Below, piece by piece: positions 10,028 to 18,724 of a stretch of DNA of 64,000 bases; positions within the stretch are counted from its first letter, which is position 1; the number at the start of each line of letters is the position of its first letter. The DNA lies in the NCBI RefSeq assembly GCF_002993025.1, contig NZ_NXGI01000002.1, positions 321,393-385,392 of the forward strand. The letters are read 5' to 3'. The notes under the pieces were generated by a model. The model made no database searches. It worked only from the letters and a program-made list of their open reading frames with translations, and was not told where the DNA came from. Made by a program: the position numbers and the translations under genes. Source of the stretch: Arcobacter cryaerophilus gv. crypticus. GTDB taxonomy: Bacteria > Campylobacterota > Campylobacteria > Campylobacterales > Arcobacteraceae.

Positions 10028-10992
10028 TGAGAAAAGATTTTAAAGAGGTATTGACTATTGGTCGATACTTCAAAAAAAAGTTTGGCGAAAAAGTTTATAA
10101 GATTCCAATATCTATATCAGGTTTTACATGCCCAAATATAGATGGAACAAAAGCAAAGGGAGGCTGCTCTTTTTGTGAAAATGACTCATTCAGCCCAAAT
10201 TTACAAGAGAAAAAATCTAAGTTTAAATTAAATCCAAATATAGAACATAATCCATTTTTAGAAAACCAGCTAAAACAACTTGAAATGCAGTTTATTGCAA
10301 CAAAAAAAAGATTAGAAAATAAATTTAAAGCAAAAAAATTTATAGTATATTTTCAATCTTTTACAAATACTTATGCTCCACTTTCAACTTTAAAATCTTT
10401 ATATGAAAAAGCTCTTAGTTTTGATGATGTTATAGGACTTAGTATTGGTACAAGAACAGATTGTGTAACAGATGAGATTTTAGATTATTTGTATGAAAAA
10501 TCTAAAGAAAAAGAGATTTGGATAGAGTATGGAATTCAAAGTTTTTTTCAAACTACACTAGATAAAATAAATCGAGCAGATGATGTTGAAAATATGAGAT
10601 ATTGGATAAAAAGAACAAAAGATAAAGGCTTAAATGTTTGTGGACATTTAATTTATGGTTTACCAGATGAGAACCAAGAAATGATGCTAGAGACATTTAA
10701 ACAAACAATTGATTTGAAAGTTGATAGTATTAAATTTCACCCACTTTATGTTGTAAAAAATACACTTCTTACAAATGAGTTTAAAAAAGGAAGATTTACC
10801 CCAATAAGTGAAGAACTTTATATTGATACAGTTGTAAAATCAATTATAAATTTACCACCAAATATTTCAGTTCAAAGAGTAACAGCAGGAATAGATGATG
10901 ATACACTTTTATCACCTTTTTGGTGTAAAAATAAACACCAACAGATGAAAAATATAAGAATTGCTCTGGAAAAAAAAGGGTTTATTTATTAA
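10027..10992 (+). CDS. YhcC-type radical SAM protein (TIGR01212)
   Basis: A 321-residue radical SAM protein of the TIGR01212/YhcC family. The [4Fe-4S] cluster is ligated by the Cys residues in TCPNIDGTKAKGGCSFC, with the long first spacing characteristic of this family. Further conserved stretches are YFQSFTNTYA, EYGIQS and GHLIYGLPDE. The substrate is not established. It is translationally coupled to purF by one base of overlap and convergent with the LysR gene, whose stop lies four bases away. Confidence 0.85.
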   Translation: MRKDFKEVLTIGRYFKKKFGEKVYKIPISISGFTCPNIDGTKAKGGCSFCENDSFSPNLQEKKSKFKLNPNIEHNPFLENQLKQLEMQFIATKKRLENKFKAKKFIVYFQSFTNTYAPLSTLKSLYEKALSFDDVIGLSIGTRTDCVTDEILDYLYEKSKEKEIWIEYGIQSFFQTTLDKINRADDVENMRYWIKRTKDKGLNVCGHLIYGLPDENQEMMLETFKQTIDLKVDSIKFHPLYVVKNTLLTNEFKKGRFTPISEELYIDTVVKSIINLPPNISVQRVTAGIDDDTLLSPFWCKNKHQQMKNIRIALEKKGFIY

Positions 10993-10995
10993 TAT

Positions 10996-11892
10996 TTATT
11001 TGATTTGTAATAAATAATTCACAACATTTTCTATAAAAGCATCATGTTTTCTATCTTTTCTATATGCAATGTATAGTTTTCTTAGCATTTTTTGATTGCC
11101 AATTCTTGATTCAAATAAAGCACCCGATTTAAGCAATGATTCAATAGCATTTCTTGAAACAATAGAAACAGCTGGAGTTGAATTTTTATCAGAGTGTAAA
11201 ACAGTTTGAACAATAGTTGTAGCACTTGTAACTTCACTTGTAACTTCAAATGTATCACAATCAGGATAGTTAGCTTTTTCAAGACACTCTTTAAAAATTG
11301 ACCCTGTATTTGACTCAGGATTTCTACAAATCCATTTATAAGATAACAAATCTTCAGGTTTTGCTCTTGTAGGAAGTTTTTGGTTTGAGAATATTACTAT
11401 TTCATCTTCCATCCACTCTCTATAAATAATCTCATCATTTGAGATATAGTTTTCAACAAGCGCAATATCGATTTTTTTATCTAGTAAGTCTTCTATGGCT
11501 TCATGTGAAACAGATACATTAATTGATACATCATTGTGAATATTCTCTTTTAGATTATTTAAAAATCTAGGAAGAATATAATTTCCTATTATAAAACTAG
11601 CACCAAAAATAAAAGTTGTTTTTTTATTCATTATTTTTAAAAGTTCTTTTTCGGCATTATTAACACATTTTTCGATTTTTAAAGCAATTCCATGAAGAAT
11701 TTGCCCCTCTTTTGTGAGTTTAATACCATTTTTTTTTCTATCAACAATTTGAACATCTAGGTAATCTTCTATAAACTTCATTTGTTGAGTAACAGCTGGT
11801 TGAGAAATACCTAGTTTAGCAGATGCCTTTGAAAAAGACTTCTCTCGTACAACTGTTAAAAAAGTCTCTAGTTTAGCAAAATCATTGAGCAT
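10996..11892 (-). CDS. LysR-family transcriptional regulator
   Basis: A winged helix-turn-helix DNA-binding domain occupies about residues 1-62 (FLTVVREKSFSKASAKLG, then ISQPAVTQQM), followed by a two-lobed effector domain of LysR type. The frame extends four codons further to a TTG at 11904, but GGAG lies six bases before the ATG at 11892, which decides the start. It is divergent from uvrD. An inverted repeat in the gap is a likely autoregulatory operator. The effector and target genes are unknown; LysR proteins often act on a divergent neighbour, but uvrD is an unusual target. Confidence 0.88.
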   Translation of the reverse strand: MLNDFAKLETFLTVVREKSFSKASAKLGISQPAVTQQMKFIEDYLDVQIVDRKKNGIKLTKEGQILHGIALKIEKCVNNAEKELLKIMNKKTTFIFGASFIIGNYILPRFLNNLKENIHNDVSINVSVSHEAIEDLLDKKIDIALVENYISNDEIIYREWMEDEIVIFSNQKLPTRAKPEDLLSYKWICRNPESNTGSIFKECLEKANYPDCDTFEVTSEVTSATTIVQTVLHSDKNSTPAVSIVSRNAIESLLKSGALFESRIGNQKMLRKLYIAYRKDRKHDAFIENVVNYLLQIK

Positions 11893-11911
11893 TAAATTCT
11901 CCAAAAATAAA

Positions 11912-11926
11912 TTATCAAAATGATAA
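11912..11926. promoter_or_regulatory. Palindrome in LysR-uvrD gap, candidate LysR operator
   Basis: TTATCA-AAA-TGATAA is a perfect 6-bp dyad, embedded in a wider imperfect dyad with AAATAAA on the left and TTTATTT on the right. It sits about 20 bases upstream of the LysR start, where autoregulatory operators of this family are found. Confidence 0.45.
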
Positions 11927-11981
11927 CATTTATTTATATATAGAATAATTAAGAGATATAATATTTTTATAAATTTTATGA

Positions 11982-11987
11982 TATAAT
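11982..11987 (+). promoter_or_regulatory. -10 element for the uvrD operon
   Basis: A consensus TATAAT, preceded by TTTTATGA, 20 bases before the uvrD start. This predicts a very short leader. No good -35 hexamer was seen. Confidence 0.55.
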
Positions 11988-12007
11988 CTAGCTTTATTGG
12001 AGAAAAA

Positions 12008-14062
12008 ATGTCTGAAAATTTATTAATATCACTAAACGATTCACAAAAAAGTGCTGCGCAACATATAGATGGTCCTTTACTTATCTTAGCAGGTGCTGGA
12101 AGTGGAAAAACAAAAACAATTACTACTAGATTAGCATATTTAATCTCTATTGGAATAGATCCTAAAAGTATTTTAACTCTTACATTTACAAATAAAGCTG
12201 CAAATGAGATGCGAAATAGAGCTTTCTCTCTTTTAGATACAAGCAGTTTAAATACACCTCCACTTTTATGTACATTTCACAAATTTGGACTTCTTTTTTT
12301 GAAGTTTTATATAAGTGAATTAAATAGAAAGAATAATTTTATAATAATAGATAGTGATGACAAAAGAAGAGTTTTAAAATCAATAAATAAAGAGATACCA
12401 ACTGCGCTTTTAGGAAGTGAAGTATCAAAATATAAAAACTCAATTATGACTCCAAGTGAAGTAAAAGCACAAGCACAAGGGAAACTTTATAGTGAAATTG
12501 CAGATATTTATGAAAAATATGAAGAGCATTTATTGAAAAATAATCTTGTAGATTTTGATGATTTACTTCTTTTACCTTATAAGATTTTAAAAGATAATCA
12601 AAAATTAGCAGAATCAACAAGCCAAAAGTATCAATATATTATGGTAGATGAGTACCAAGATACAAATGAACTTCAATATAGACTCTTGCGACTTCTTTGC
12701 TCAAACCATGATAATCTTTGTGTAGTTGGAGATGATGATCAAAGTATTTATGGCTGGAGAGGTGCTACAATTAAAAATATTTTGAATTTTAATGAACATT
12801 TCGAAAGAGCAACTATTGTTAAACTTGAAGAAAATTATAGATCAACAGATACTATTTTATACCATGCAAACGCTTTAATTGAGCATAACAGAGATAGGTT
12901 AGGCAAAAAACTTGTAGGTACAAAAGACAAAGGTAGTTCTATAAAAGTTTATGAATCTCACGATGAAAATGAAGAGACAAGAAAGCTTGTTGATGATATA
13001 AAAAAATTGTTACAAACAGATGAAAAAGCTAAAGATATTGCAATTTTATTTAGAGTAAATGCTCTTAGCCGTTCTTTAGAAGAGGGATTTAATAAAGCAG
13101 GACTTAATTATAAACTTGTTGGTGGAATGAAATTTTACGAAAGAACAGAGATAAAAGATTTAATAGCTTATTTTAGAATTTTAACAAACTTAAGCGATAA
13201 TTTTTCTATAAAAAGAGTTATAAACAAACCAAAAAGAGGAATAGGTGCAACTACTATTGATAAACTTGAAGAGAAAGCAAATGAGTTAAATAGTTCTATT
13301 TTTGATATGATTCAAAAGTTAAATGCTGATGAATTAAGTGCAATTGTTGGTAAGAAAAATGCAAGAACTATAAAAGTTTTTGAAGCATCTATTTTAGATT
13401 TGAGAGAACTTATGATTCAGTCAAGAATGAGACTTTTAGATAGTTTTGAAGAGACTTTTGATTATCGAGCCTCTTATGATAATCTTCCAGATGGTTTTGA
13501 AAGACAAGCAAATATTGATGAGTTTTATGGATATATTAGAGATTATTTTATTCAAAATCCACATTTAGATTTAAAAGATTTTTTAAATGAAATTGCATTA
13601 GAAAATCAAAATGATGAATATAGTAATGATGCTATTTCCATGATGAGTATTCATGCTTCAAAAGGTTTAGAGTTTAAACATCTTTTTATTATTGGGCTTG
13701 AAGAGGGATTTTTCCCAATTATCGGGGATAGTACAGATTTAGAAGAAGAAAGAAGATTAGGATATGTTGCATTTACAAGAGCTATGGATAACTTAACTCT
13801 ATCTTTTGTACATTCAAGATTTTATAAAGGGAAAAGAACTCAATTAAATAAAAGTAGATTTTTGGTTGAAAGTGCTTTATTAAAAGGAAGTTTAGTTATT
13901 GAAAAAAGCTCTGGATTTAAAAAAGGTGATATGGTAAGTCACAAGATTTTTGGGCAAGGAAGAGTTGAAAAAGCTGTTAATGCTGGAAAAGATTATAAGC
14001 TTACTATAAATTTTGGTGGACAAAAAAGAGATATTTTGTCATCTTTTGTAGAGAAAAACTAG
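12008..14062 (+). CDS. uvrD: UvrD/PcrA/Rep-type DNA helicase
   Basis: A 684-residue superfamily 1A 3'-5' helicase for excision or mismatch repair and replication restart. Walker A is AGAGSGKT at residues 28-35. Walker B is VDEYQDTN, motif III includes GDDDQSIYGWRGA, motif IV EENYRST, and motif VI VAFTRAMDNL. The C-terminal 60 residues form the small RNA-polymerase-interacting-type tail (KGDMVSHKIFGQG) seen in PcrA/UvrD. GGAG lies ahead of the ATG. It leads a plus-strand operon with truB, ispE and smpB. Confidence 0.93.
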   Translation: MSENLLISLNDSQKSAAQHIDGPLLILAGAGSGKTKTITTRLAYLISIGIDPKSILTLTFTNKAANEMRNRAFSLLDTSSLNTPPLLCTFHKFGLLFLKFYISELNRKNNFIIIDSDDKRRVLKSINKEIPTALLGSEVSKYKNSIMTPSEVKAQAQGKLYSEIADIYEKYEEHLLKNNLVDFDDLLLLPYKILKDNQKLAESTSQKYQYIMVDEYQDTNELQYRLLRLLCSNHDNLCVVGDDDQSIYGWRGATIKNILNFNEHFERATIVKLEENYRSTDTILYHANALIEHNRDRLGKKLVGTKDKGSSIKVYESHDENEETRKLVDDIKKLLQTDEKAKDIAILFRVNALSRSLEEGFNKAGLNYKLVGGMKFYERTEIKDLIAYFRILTNLSDNFSIKRVINKPKRGIGATTIDKLEEKANELNSSIFDMIQKLNADELSAIVGKKNARTIKVFEASILDLRELMIQSRMRLLDSFEETFDYRASYDNLPDGFERQANIDEFYGYIRDYFIQNPHLDLKDFLNEIALENQNDEYSNDAISMMSIHASKGLEFKHLFIIGLEEGFFPIIGDSTDLEEERRLGYVAFTRAMDNLTLSFVHSRFYKGKRTQLNKSRFLVESALLKGSLVIEKSSGFKKGDMVSHKIFGQGRVEKAVNAGKDYKLTINFGGQKRDILSSFVEKN

Positions 14063-14071
14063 AGGTAAAGT

Positions 14072-14938
14072 TTGCAAAAAAGAGTTTATGAAAAAGGTGA
14101 AATAAACAAGCTTTTTGTTGTAAATAAACCTATGTTTATTAGTTCAAATTTTTATTTAAATAGATTTAAAAAAGCTTATAAAAATAAAAAAGCTGGATTT
14201 AGCGGAACTCTTGATCCTTTTGCAAAAGGTTGTTTGATTGTTGCATTTGGACAATATACAAAGCTTTTTAAATATTTAGAAAAAACTCCAAAAGTTTATA
14301 AAGCTGTCGTTTGGCTTGGAGTTAGTTCTGAATCTTTGGATATTGAGAGAATCCAGAATATAGGATTTCAAGAAAAACTTGATACTGATTTTATAAAAAA
14401 AGAGATTGAAAAATTAAAAGGTGAAATAGAGTATATTCCTCCGAAATTTTCAGCTAAAAGAGTAAATGGACAAAAAGCTTATGAGATTGCTAGAGAAGGA
14501 TTGGAATTTGAGCTAAAAAGTTCAATTATGAAAGTATTTGATATAAAATTCATTAGATACAATCATCCTTTTGTAAGTTTTGAAGTAAAAGTTAGTGAAG
14601 GCACATACATTCGATCTTTAGCACAAATATTTTTAAAAAATATAGCCTGCGTTGGAACTTTGAGTTATCTTGAAAGAGTTAATGAGGGAAAATTTTATTT
14701 TGAAAATCATAAAGAGTTAAATCCGCTTGATTTTATAGATTTACCAAAAAATAACTATACTGGAACAAAAGAGTGGTTAGAAGTTGGTAAACGAATTTCA
14801 AAAGATTATTTGAGTATAAAAATAGATGGAAAATATATAATAGAAGTTGATACATTTTTTTCTATCATAGAAATAATAGGTGATGAAGTTAAATATTTAT
14901 TAAATAAAGTTCCAAAAATAAAGGCAACAAATGACTAA
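14072..14938 (+). CDS. truB: tRNA pseudouridine(55) synthase
   Basis: Isomerises U55 in the T-loop of tRNAs. The catalytic aspartate is Asp48 in the motif SGTLDPFAKGCL. RSLAQ in the later GTYIRSLAQ stretch is also conserved. The start codon is TTG, with AGAGGT five bases ahead and no better ATG nearby. At 288 residues it has the short C-terminus usual in Campylobacterota. Its end overlaps ispE by eight bases. Confidence 0.92.
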   Translation: MQKRVYEKGEINKLFVVNKPMFISSNFYLNRFKKAYKNKKAGFSGTLDPFAKGCLIVAFGQYTKLFKYLEKTPKVYKAVVWLGVSSESLDIERIQNIGFQEKLDTDFIKKEIEKLKGEIEYIPPKFSAKRVNGQKAYEIAREGLEFELKSSIMKVFDIKFIRYNHPFVSFEVKVSEGTYIRSLAQIFLKNIACVGTLSYLERVNEGKFYFENHKELNPLDFIDLPKNNYTGTKEWLEVGKRISKDYLSIKIDGKYIIEVDTFFSIIEIIGDEVKYLLNKVPKIKATND

Positions 14939-15698
14939 AAAATCATATGCAAAGGTAAATATCTTTTTAAAAATTGTTGGATTAAGAGATAATTATCATC
15001 TAATAGCTTCAAGATTTGTAAGAGTAAAAAATCTTTTTGATACTATTAGTTTTGTACAAAAAGATGTTGATAATTTTTCAATTGAGGGAAATTTTTCATG
15101 TTTATTGGAAAAAAATACAGTTTATAAAGCTTATAAAGAACTTGAAAAATTTGATTGTGTAAAAGAGTTTTTTAAAAAAAATATTGTAAAAATAGATAAA
15201 AATATTCCAGAATTTGCAGGACTTGGTGGTGGAAGTTCAAATTGTGCAAGCTTTTTAAATATGGTAAATCAAGCTTGTAATTTGAATTTAAGCAAAGAAG
15301 AATTGGCAAAAATTGGATCAAACATTGGAGCTGATGTACCTTTTTTTGTATATGATTTTGATAGTGCAAATGTTAGTGGAATTGGTGAAATTGTTGAAGA
15401 GTTCAAGGAAGAGTCACTTAATATTGAAGTTATTACTCCAAAAATTCCTTGTGATACAGCAAAAATATATAAAAATTTTAGGAAAAAGTTTTATAAAGAG
15501 GCTGATATAAAAAGAGATAAAGATGAAGTTAAAGAGCTTTTTGCTACAAATTCAAAAGATATTTTAAAAAAATTTAGTATAAATGAAGCAAATGATTTAT
15601 ATTTTTCAGCTTTGGATTTAAACCAAGATTTAAAAAAATTCGAAAAAGACAATTGGTTTTTTAGTGGAAGTGGAAGCTCATTTTTTAAAATTTTATAA
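14931..15698 (+). CDS. ispE: 4-diphosphocytidyl-2-C-methyl-D-erythritol kinase
   Basis: A GHMP kinase of the methylerythritol phosphate isoprenoid pathway that phosphorylates CDP-ME. Lys8 in SYAKVN matches the conserved N-terminal motif, the ATP loop EFAGLGGGSSNCAS covers residues 94-107, and GADVPFF is the catalytic aspartate region. At 255 residues it is of normal length for this group. It starts inside the end of truB and is followed by smpB, whose ribosome binding site overlaps its stop. Confidence 0.93.
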   Translation: MTKKSYAKVNIFLKIVGLRDNYHLIASRFVRVKNLFDTISFVQKDVDNFSIEGNFSCLLEKNTVYKAYKELEKFDCVKEFFKKNIVKIDKNIPEFAGLGGGSSNCASFLNMVNQACNLNLSKEELAKIGSNIGADVPFFVYDFDSANVSGIGEIVEEFKEESLNIEVITPKIPCDTAKIYKNFRKKFYKEADIKRDKDEVKELFATNSKDILKKFSINEANDLYFSALDLNQDLKKFEKDNWFFSGSGSSFFKIL

Positions 15699-15707
15699 GG
15701 AAATTAT

Positions 15708-16181
15708 GTGGCAAAAAAAGAATTAAAAAAGAATTTAGTATTTAAAAATAAAAAAGCATTTCATGATTTCACAATTTTAGATAGCCTTGAAGCTGGAATT
15801 GTGCTTGAAGGAAGTGAAGTAAAAGCTATACGAGAAGGAAGAGTAAACTTAAAAGATAGCTTTGTGAGAATAATTAAGGGAGAAGTTTTTCTTTTAAATG
15901 CACATATATCACATTTAAGCACAACTCATAGCACATATAGACCAGATGAAAGAAGATCAAGAAAACTACTTTTACACTCAAAACAAATAGCAAAAATGTA
16001 CTCAAAAGTAACAAAAGATGGAATAACGCTAGTTTGTACAAAATTATATTTTAATAACAAAAATATGGTAAAAGTTGAAGTTGCAACTGCTGAAGGTAGA
16101 AAACTACATGATAAAAGAGAAGTTTTAAAAGAAAAAACTCTAAAAAGAGAGAGTGAACAGGCTATAAAATCTTATAAATAA
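15708..16181 (+). CDS. smpB: SsrA (tmRNA)-binding protein
   Basis: A 157-residue partner of tmRNA in trans-translation that delivers it to stalled ribosomes. The conserved core [19 protein letters not shown] and the basic C-terminal tail, which reads into the mRNA channel, are both present. The start is GTG: an overlapping ATG two bases upstream is in another frame that closes at once, and AAGGA spaced six bases ahead supports the GTG. It closes the uvrD operon. The tmRNA gene itself is not in this window. Confidence 0.95.
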   Translation: MAKKELKKNLVFKNKKAFHDFTILDSLEAGIVLEGSEVKAIREGRVNLKDSFVRIIKGEVFLLNAHISHLSTTHSTYRPDERRSRKLLLHSKQIAKMYSKVTKDGITLVCTKLYFNNKNMVKVEVATAEGRKLHDKREVLKEKTLKRESEQAIKSYK

Positions 16182-16206
16182 GATAATTTTTATCTTGATT
16201 TTATTT
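16180..16206 (+). terminator. Weak hairpin terminator after smpB
   Basis: AAGATAA-TTT-TTATCTT, a 7-bp AT-rich stem starting in the smpB stop codon, followed by GATTTTATTTT. The low stem stability makes this a modest terminator. Confidence 0.4.
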
Positions 16207-16233
16207 TAATGAATCCTTATAAATAAAGCTAAT

Positions 16234-16253
16234 TTGTTAATTTATTGTTAATT
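16234..16253. promoter_or_regulatory. Direct repeat upstream of the cbb3 operon
   Basis: TTGTTAATT occurs twice with an 11-base period (TTGTTAATT-TA-TTGTTAATT), one helical turn apart, upstream of a likely -10 (TACTAT at 16282-16287). Tandem half-sites in phase are typical of OmpR-type response regulators. It is not an FNR box (TTGAT-N4-ATCAA). Confidence 0.4.
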
Positions 16254-16299
16254 TTTTTGTTTAGTTTAAGTTTTTCTTCGATACTATTTTGGCTAATAA

Positions 16300-16316
16300 G
16301 TGACTTTTTGTGACTT
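16300..16316. promoter_or_regulatory. Second direct repeat in the ccoN leader
   Basis: GTGACTT-TTT-GTGACTT has a 10-base period and lies between the likely -10 and the AGGAGG ribosome binding site at 16332-16337. It could be a repressor site or part of the mRNA leader. Confidence 0.35.
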
Positions 16317-16343
16317 GTATATAAATTTTGTAGGAGGAAATTG

Positions 16344-17810
16344 ATGCAAAACAGTGCACAAATTGAGTATGACTACTCTGTTGCTAAGTGTTTTACATTT
16401 ACAACAATCTTGTTTGGTATCATTGGTATGACAATAGGTGTTGTGCTTGCTTTTCAATTGGCTTTTCCAGAGCTAAATTATTTAGCAGGAGAGTATGGTA
16501 CTTTCAGTAGATTAAGACCATTGCACACAAATGGTGTTGCTTTTGGATTTACACTGAGTGGGGTTTTTGCTGGTTGGTATTATATATCACAAAGGGTTTT
16601 AAAAGTTTCATTAAAAGAGTCACCTTTTTTAATGGTAGTTGCAAAACTTCATTTTTGGGTATATTTTATAACAATTCTATTAGCTGTTGTTACTCTATTT
16701 ATGGGTATTACAACTTCAAAAGAGTATGCGGAGCTTGAGTGGCCACTAGATATTCTAGTTGTTGTTTTCTGGGTTCTATGGGGTATTTCGATTTTTGGAA
16801 TTATAGGAATTAGAAGAGAAAGAACACTTTATATTTCTATTTGGTATTTTATTGCTACATTTATAGCAGTTGCAATGCTTTATTTATTCAATAATATGGA
16901 AGTTCCAACTGCACTTGTAAGTGGATATGGTTCTTGGATACACTCTGTTTCTATGTATGCTGGTACAAATGATGCTATTATTCAATGGTGGTATGGACAC
17001 AATGCTGTTGCATTCGTATTTACTACTCCTATTATTGCATTAATTTACTACTTCTTACCAAAAGAATCAGGTCAAAATATTTATTCATATAAATTATCAA
17101 TCTTAGCATTCTGGGGATTGTTATTTGTTTATTTATGGGCTGGTGGACACCATTTAATTTATAGTACTGTTCCTGATTGGATGCAAACTATGGGTTCTGT
17201 TATGTCTGTTGTTTTAATTTTACCATCATGGGGATCTGCAATTAATATGCTTTTAACTATGAAAGGTGAGTGGAATCAGTTACAATCTAATACTGTAATT
17301 AAATTTATGGTTTTAGCTTCAACATTCTATATGTTAACAACACTTGAAGGACCAATTCAGTCTATTAAATCTGTTAATGCTATTGCGCACTTTACAGATT
17401 GGATTCCAGGACATGTTCATGATGCAGTTTTAGGATGGTTGGTATTTATGATTATGGCTGCCTTATTCCATATGGTTCCTAGAATGTTTAAAAGAGAGAT
17501 ATATTCAAAATCATTGATGGAGACACAATTCTGGCTACAAACAGTTGGAATTATTTTATACTTTACATCTATGTGGATTGCAGGTATCACTCAAGGTATG
17601 ATGTGGAGAGCTTATGATGAGTATGGTTCATTAGTTTACTCATTTATTGATACAGTTACAGTGTTACATCCATACTATACAATTAGAGCGGTTGGTGGTT
17701 TAATGTACTTAATCGGATTCTTTATGTTCGCTTACAACATCTATAAAACAATTAGATGTGGTAGAGTTCTTGATAAAGAGCCAGTAAATGCAACTCCAGT
17801 AGCTGCTTAA
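16344..17810 (+). CDS. ccoN: cbb3-type cytochrome c oxidase subunit I
   Basis: Catalytic proton-pumping subunit of the high-affinity terminal oxidase in the inner membrane, with 12 or more hydrophobic segments. Heme and copper ligands are visible: RPLHTN (low-spin heme His), WWYGHNAVAF (Cu-B His and the region of the Tyr-containing helix), WAGGHH (two Cu-B His), and GHVHDAVLG (both heme His). The frame also allows a TTG one codon earlier, but AGGAGG is only three bases from that codon and six from the ATG used here. It heads a long operon of oxidase subunits and accessory proteins. Confidence 0.95.
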   Translation: MQNSAQIEYDYSVAKCFTFTTILFGIIGMTIGVVLAFQLAFPELNYLAGEYGTFSRLRPLHTNGVAFGFTLSGVFAGWYYISQRVLKVSLKESPFLMVVAKLHFWVYFITILLAVVTLFMGITTSKEYAELEWPLDILVVVFWVLWGISIFGIIGIRRERTLYISIWYFIATFIAVAMLYLFNNMEVPTALVSGYGSWIHSVSMYAGTNDAIIQWWYGHNAVAFVFTTPIIALIYYFLPKESGQNIYSYKLSILAFWGLLFVYLWAGGHHLIYSTVPDWMQTMGSVMSVVLILPSWGSAINMLLTMKGEWNQLQSNTVIKFMVLASTFYMLTTLEGPIQSIKSVNAIAHFTDWIPGHVHDAVLGWLVFMIMAALFHMVPRMFKREIYSKSLMETQFWLQTVGIILYFTSMWIAGITQGMMWRAYDEYGSLVYSFIDTVTVLHPYYTIRAVGGLMYLIGFFMFAYNIYKTIRCGRVLDKEPVNATPVAA

Positions 17811-17823
17811 GAAAGGGGAAAAA

Positions 17824-18489
17824 ATGTTTCATTGGTTAGAACAAAGACCGTTTTTCTTTGCGGTAATGGTATTTATATTTGTTGCATTTGCAGGTGTAAT
17901 TGAAGCAATTCCAGACTTTGCAAAGCAAGCAAGACCAACAGTTGGCACAAAGCCATATTCAGTGTTGGAATTAACAGGAAGACATGTTTATATTAAAGAT
18001 TCGTGTAATGCATGCCACTCTCAGTTGGTAAGACCATTTAAATCAGAAACTGATAGATATGGTATGTACTCTTTAAGTGGTGAATATGCTTATGATAGAC
18101 CATTCTTATGGGGTTCAAAAAGAACTGGACCTGATTTAATGAGAGTTGGAAACTATAGAACTACAGATTGGCATGAAAACCATATGAGAGATCCAAAAGC
18201 AGTTGTTCCAGGTAGTATAATGCCTGCATATGAGCATCATTTTACTAATATTGCTGACATAGAGACTGCATATGCGGAAGCTTATACTGTAAAAACAGTA
18301 TTTAACACTCCATATGATCAAGAAGGTATGCCAAAACTGGGAACTTGGGAAGAAGCAAAAGCTGCTGCTCTTTTAGAAGCACAAGCTATTGCTGCTGATA
18401 TGAAAGATGAGAAAGTGAAACAAGCTGTTGCAAATGGTGAAGTTCCTGAAATTGTTGCATTAATTGCATATTTAAATTCTTTAAAATAG
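17824..18489 (+). CDS. ccoO: cbb3-type oxidase subunit II, monoheme cytochrome c
   Basis: A membrane-anchored cytochrome c that carries electrons to CcoN. The N-terminal anchor spans about residues 9-28. The heme c site is CNACH with Cys61, Cys64 and His65, and the Met ligand probably lies in PGSIMPAYEH. The 221-residue length is typical. It follows ccoN after 13 bases. Function requires periplasmic heme attachment by cytochrome c maturation proteins that are not encoded in this window. Confidence 0.95.
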   Translation: MFHWLEQRPFFFAVMVFIFVAFAGVIEAIPDFAKQARPTVGTKPYSVLELTGRHVYIKDSCNACHSQLVRPFKSETDRYGMYSLSGEYAYDRPFLWGSKRTGPDLMRVGNYRTTDWHENHMRDPKAVVPGSIMPAYEHHFTNIADIETAYAEAYTVKTVFNTPYDQEGMPKLGTWEEAKAAALLEAQAIAADMKDEKVKQAVANGEVPEIVALIAYLNSLK

Positions 18490-18498
18490 AGGTTCATT

Positions 18499-18723
18499 AT
18501 GGATTATGAAACACTGATGACGGTTCAAGGTTATGCAAAATTCTTTTTGATATTAGTAGTATTTATACTATTTTATGCCTATGCTTTTTCCTTGTATAGA
18601 AGGCAAAAGAGAGGTGAAAGAGATTTTGAAAAGTATTCAAAGCTTGTACATGATGATTCGAGTGTTTCTGTTCCTCTTGAAGAAAGAGATATTAAAAAAG
18701 TTATAGGTAATAAGGAGAAATAA
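18499..18723 (+). CDS. ccoQ: cbb3-type oxidase small subunit CcoQ
   Basis: A 74-residue protein with one membrane helix (about residues 12-31) followed by a charged cytoplasmic tail with a YRRQKRGERDFEKYSKLV stretch, as in CcoQ. CcoQ stabilises the assembled oxidase and its interaction with CcoP. Its position between ccoO and ccoP is the conserved one. It ends one base before ccoP. Confidence 0.88.
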   Translation: MDYETLMTVQGYAKFFLILVVFILFYAYAFSLYRRQKRGERDFEKYSKLVHDDSSVSVPLEERDIKKVIGNKEK

Positions 18724-18724
18724 G

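Noticed and set aside
16180-16340. FNR-type box upstream of ccoN
   Set aside because: The TTGTTAATT repeats are direct, not inverted, and do not match TTGAT-N4-ATCAA.
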